Of a stretch of DNA of 5,648 nt, positions 5,534-5,648 are shown piece by piece; within the stretch, counting starts at the first letter, position 1, and each line of letters opens with the position of its first letter. A program made the position numbers and the translations under genes. The notes below the pieces were generated by a model. That model saw only the letters and a program-made list of their open reading frames with translations, had not been told where the DNA came from and searched no databases. Source of the DNA: Bacteroidota bacterium. GTDB taxonomy: Bacteria; Zhuqueibacterota; JdFR-76; DREG01. The stretch lies in NCBI GenBank assembly GCA_030624545.1, contig JAUXJX010000153.1, forward strand, positions 1 through 5,648, given 5' to 3'.

Positions 5534-5545
5534 GATAATATTATC
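5534..5545. promoter_or_regulatory. Perfect 12-base palindrome GATAATATTATC
   Basis: This fully symmetric 12-base sequence lies 2 bases after the extended -10 and covers the expected transcription start near 5538. The position is that of a repressor operator. It is AT-rich, so chance symmetry cannot be excluded. Confidence 0.3.
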
Positions 5546-5551
5546 GGGTGA

Positions 5552-5590
5552 ATGATGGGGACCTTCTCTTATTATTACTCTTATTCTTAG
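5552..5590 (+). CDS. Possible tyrosine-rich leader peptide (12 codons)
   Basis: ATG-ATG opens a 12-codon frame ending at TAG 5588-5590 that reads MMGTFSYYYSYS: four tyrosines, one phenylalanine and three serines. GGGTGA (5546-5551) directly precedes it and gives Shine-Dalgarno-like pairing, best suited to the second ATG at 5555. A candidate promoter and palindrome lie just upstream and an inverted repeat at 5625-5643 lies downstream, an order like that of attenuation leaders of aromatic amino acid operons. However, the tyrosine codons come from a TTATTA-like tandem (5567-5590), so the composition may be incidental. The same frame also stays open from 5591 to the window edge after the TAG. The downstream gene, which would settle the matter, is not in view. 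Confidence 0.2.
   Translation: MMGTFSYYYSYS
5567..5590. repeat. Two 12-base tandem units
   Basis: TCTTATTATTAC (5567-5578) is followed directly by TCTTATTCTTAG (5579-5590), agreeing at 10 of 12 positions. A related CTTATTTTAG occurs at 5625-5634. The repeat lies inside the short tyrosine-rich frame and explains its composition. Confidence 0.5.
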
Positions 5591-5624
5591 TTGAAATTTA
5601 GGTGGAGAGGGCGCTTCTACTTTG

Positions 5625-5643
5625 CTTATTTTAGGCAAATAAG
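5625..5643. other. AT-rich hairpin near the window edge
   Basis: CTTATTT (5625-5631) and AAATAAG (5637-5643) are perfect 7-base complements around a TAGGC loop; TTTGC (5621-5625) and GCAAA (5635-5639) offer a competing pairing. It follows a purine-rich AGGTGGAGAGGG (5600-5611) that looks like a strong ribosome binding site but has no viable start codon at the right distance. It may be part of a leader structure or the end of a mobile element; the window stops 5 bases later. Confidence 0.35.
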
Positions 5644-5648
5644 AAATC

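Noticed and set aside
5622..5642. TTG start after the AGGTGGAGAGGG purine tract
   Set aside because: The frame ends after six codons at TAA 5640-5642, so no gene is supported.

Overview
The window most resembles a chromosomal piece from a bacterium of the FCB superphylum (the Bacteroidota/Ignavibacteria/Calditrichota/KSB1 neighbourhood), probably from a metagenome. The main evidence is the C-terminus of the first gene. It has the NYPNPF-type motif followed by a FlgD-like Ig domain ending in a short basic/hydrophobic tail, which is the usual C-terminal sorting or anchoring module of secreted proteins in that group. The assignment below superphylum level is inference. No phage, plasmid, rRNA, tRNA or CRISPR sequence is visible.

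Layout. (1) Bases 1-2562 hold two co-directional genes for exported proteins. The first is the 3' part of a multidomain secreted protein (SbsA-like Ig domain, further beta-rich domains, C-terminal sorting domain). Nine bases later comes a lipoprotein with one fibronectin-III-like domain and TPR-like repeats. The second gene's ribosome binding site overlaps the stop codon of the first, so the two are probably co-translated. (2) Bases 2667-3092 on the minus strand encode an Hsp15-type S4 RNA-binding protein (hslR-like), convergent with the lipoprotein gene. (3) A 298-base divergent intergenic region holds a good sigma70-like promoter and a palindrome placed like an operator, pointing toward (4) a probable two-gene unit on the plus strand: a nitrilase-superfamily amidohydrolase with an intact Glu-Lys-Cys triad (3391-4233), then a DUF72/YecE-like protein of unknown function that probably starts at TTG (4248-5018).

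(5) Bases 5019-5648 contain no clear gene but much structure. In order there is a 62-base element that folds as a tiled three-way junction; a CCCTTTCCC/GGGAAAGGG inverted repeat with a GTCAC-GTGAC hairpin; two inverted copies of an ATTTCGAC...GGAGAA-type intergenic repeat; a short ATCCGT-type degenerate tandem; and an AT-rich block. That last block has a TTGACA box, an extended -10, a 12-base perfect palindrome at the expected transcription start, and a 12-codon open frame with four tyrosine codons. It may be the regulatory leader of a gene beyond the window edge.

The two halves of the window do not obviously work together: the first pair is envelope/extracellular, the S4 protein is ribosome-associated, and the nitrilase/DUF72 pair is cytoplasmic. 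The most unusual material is in the last 630 bases.
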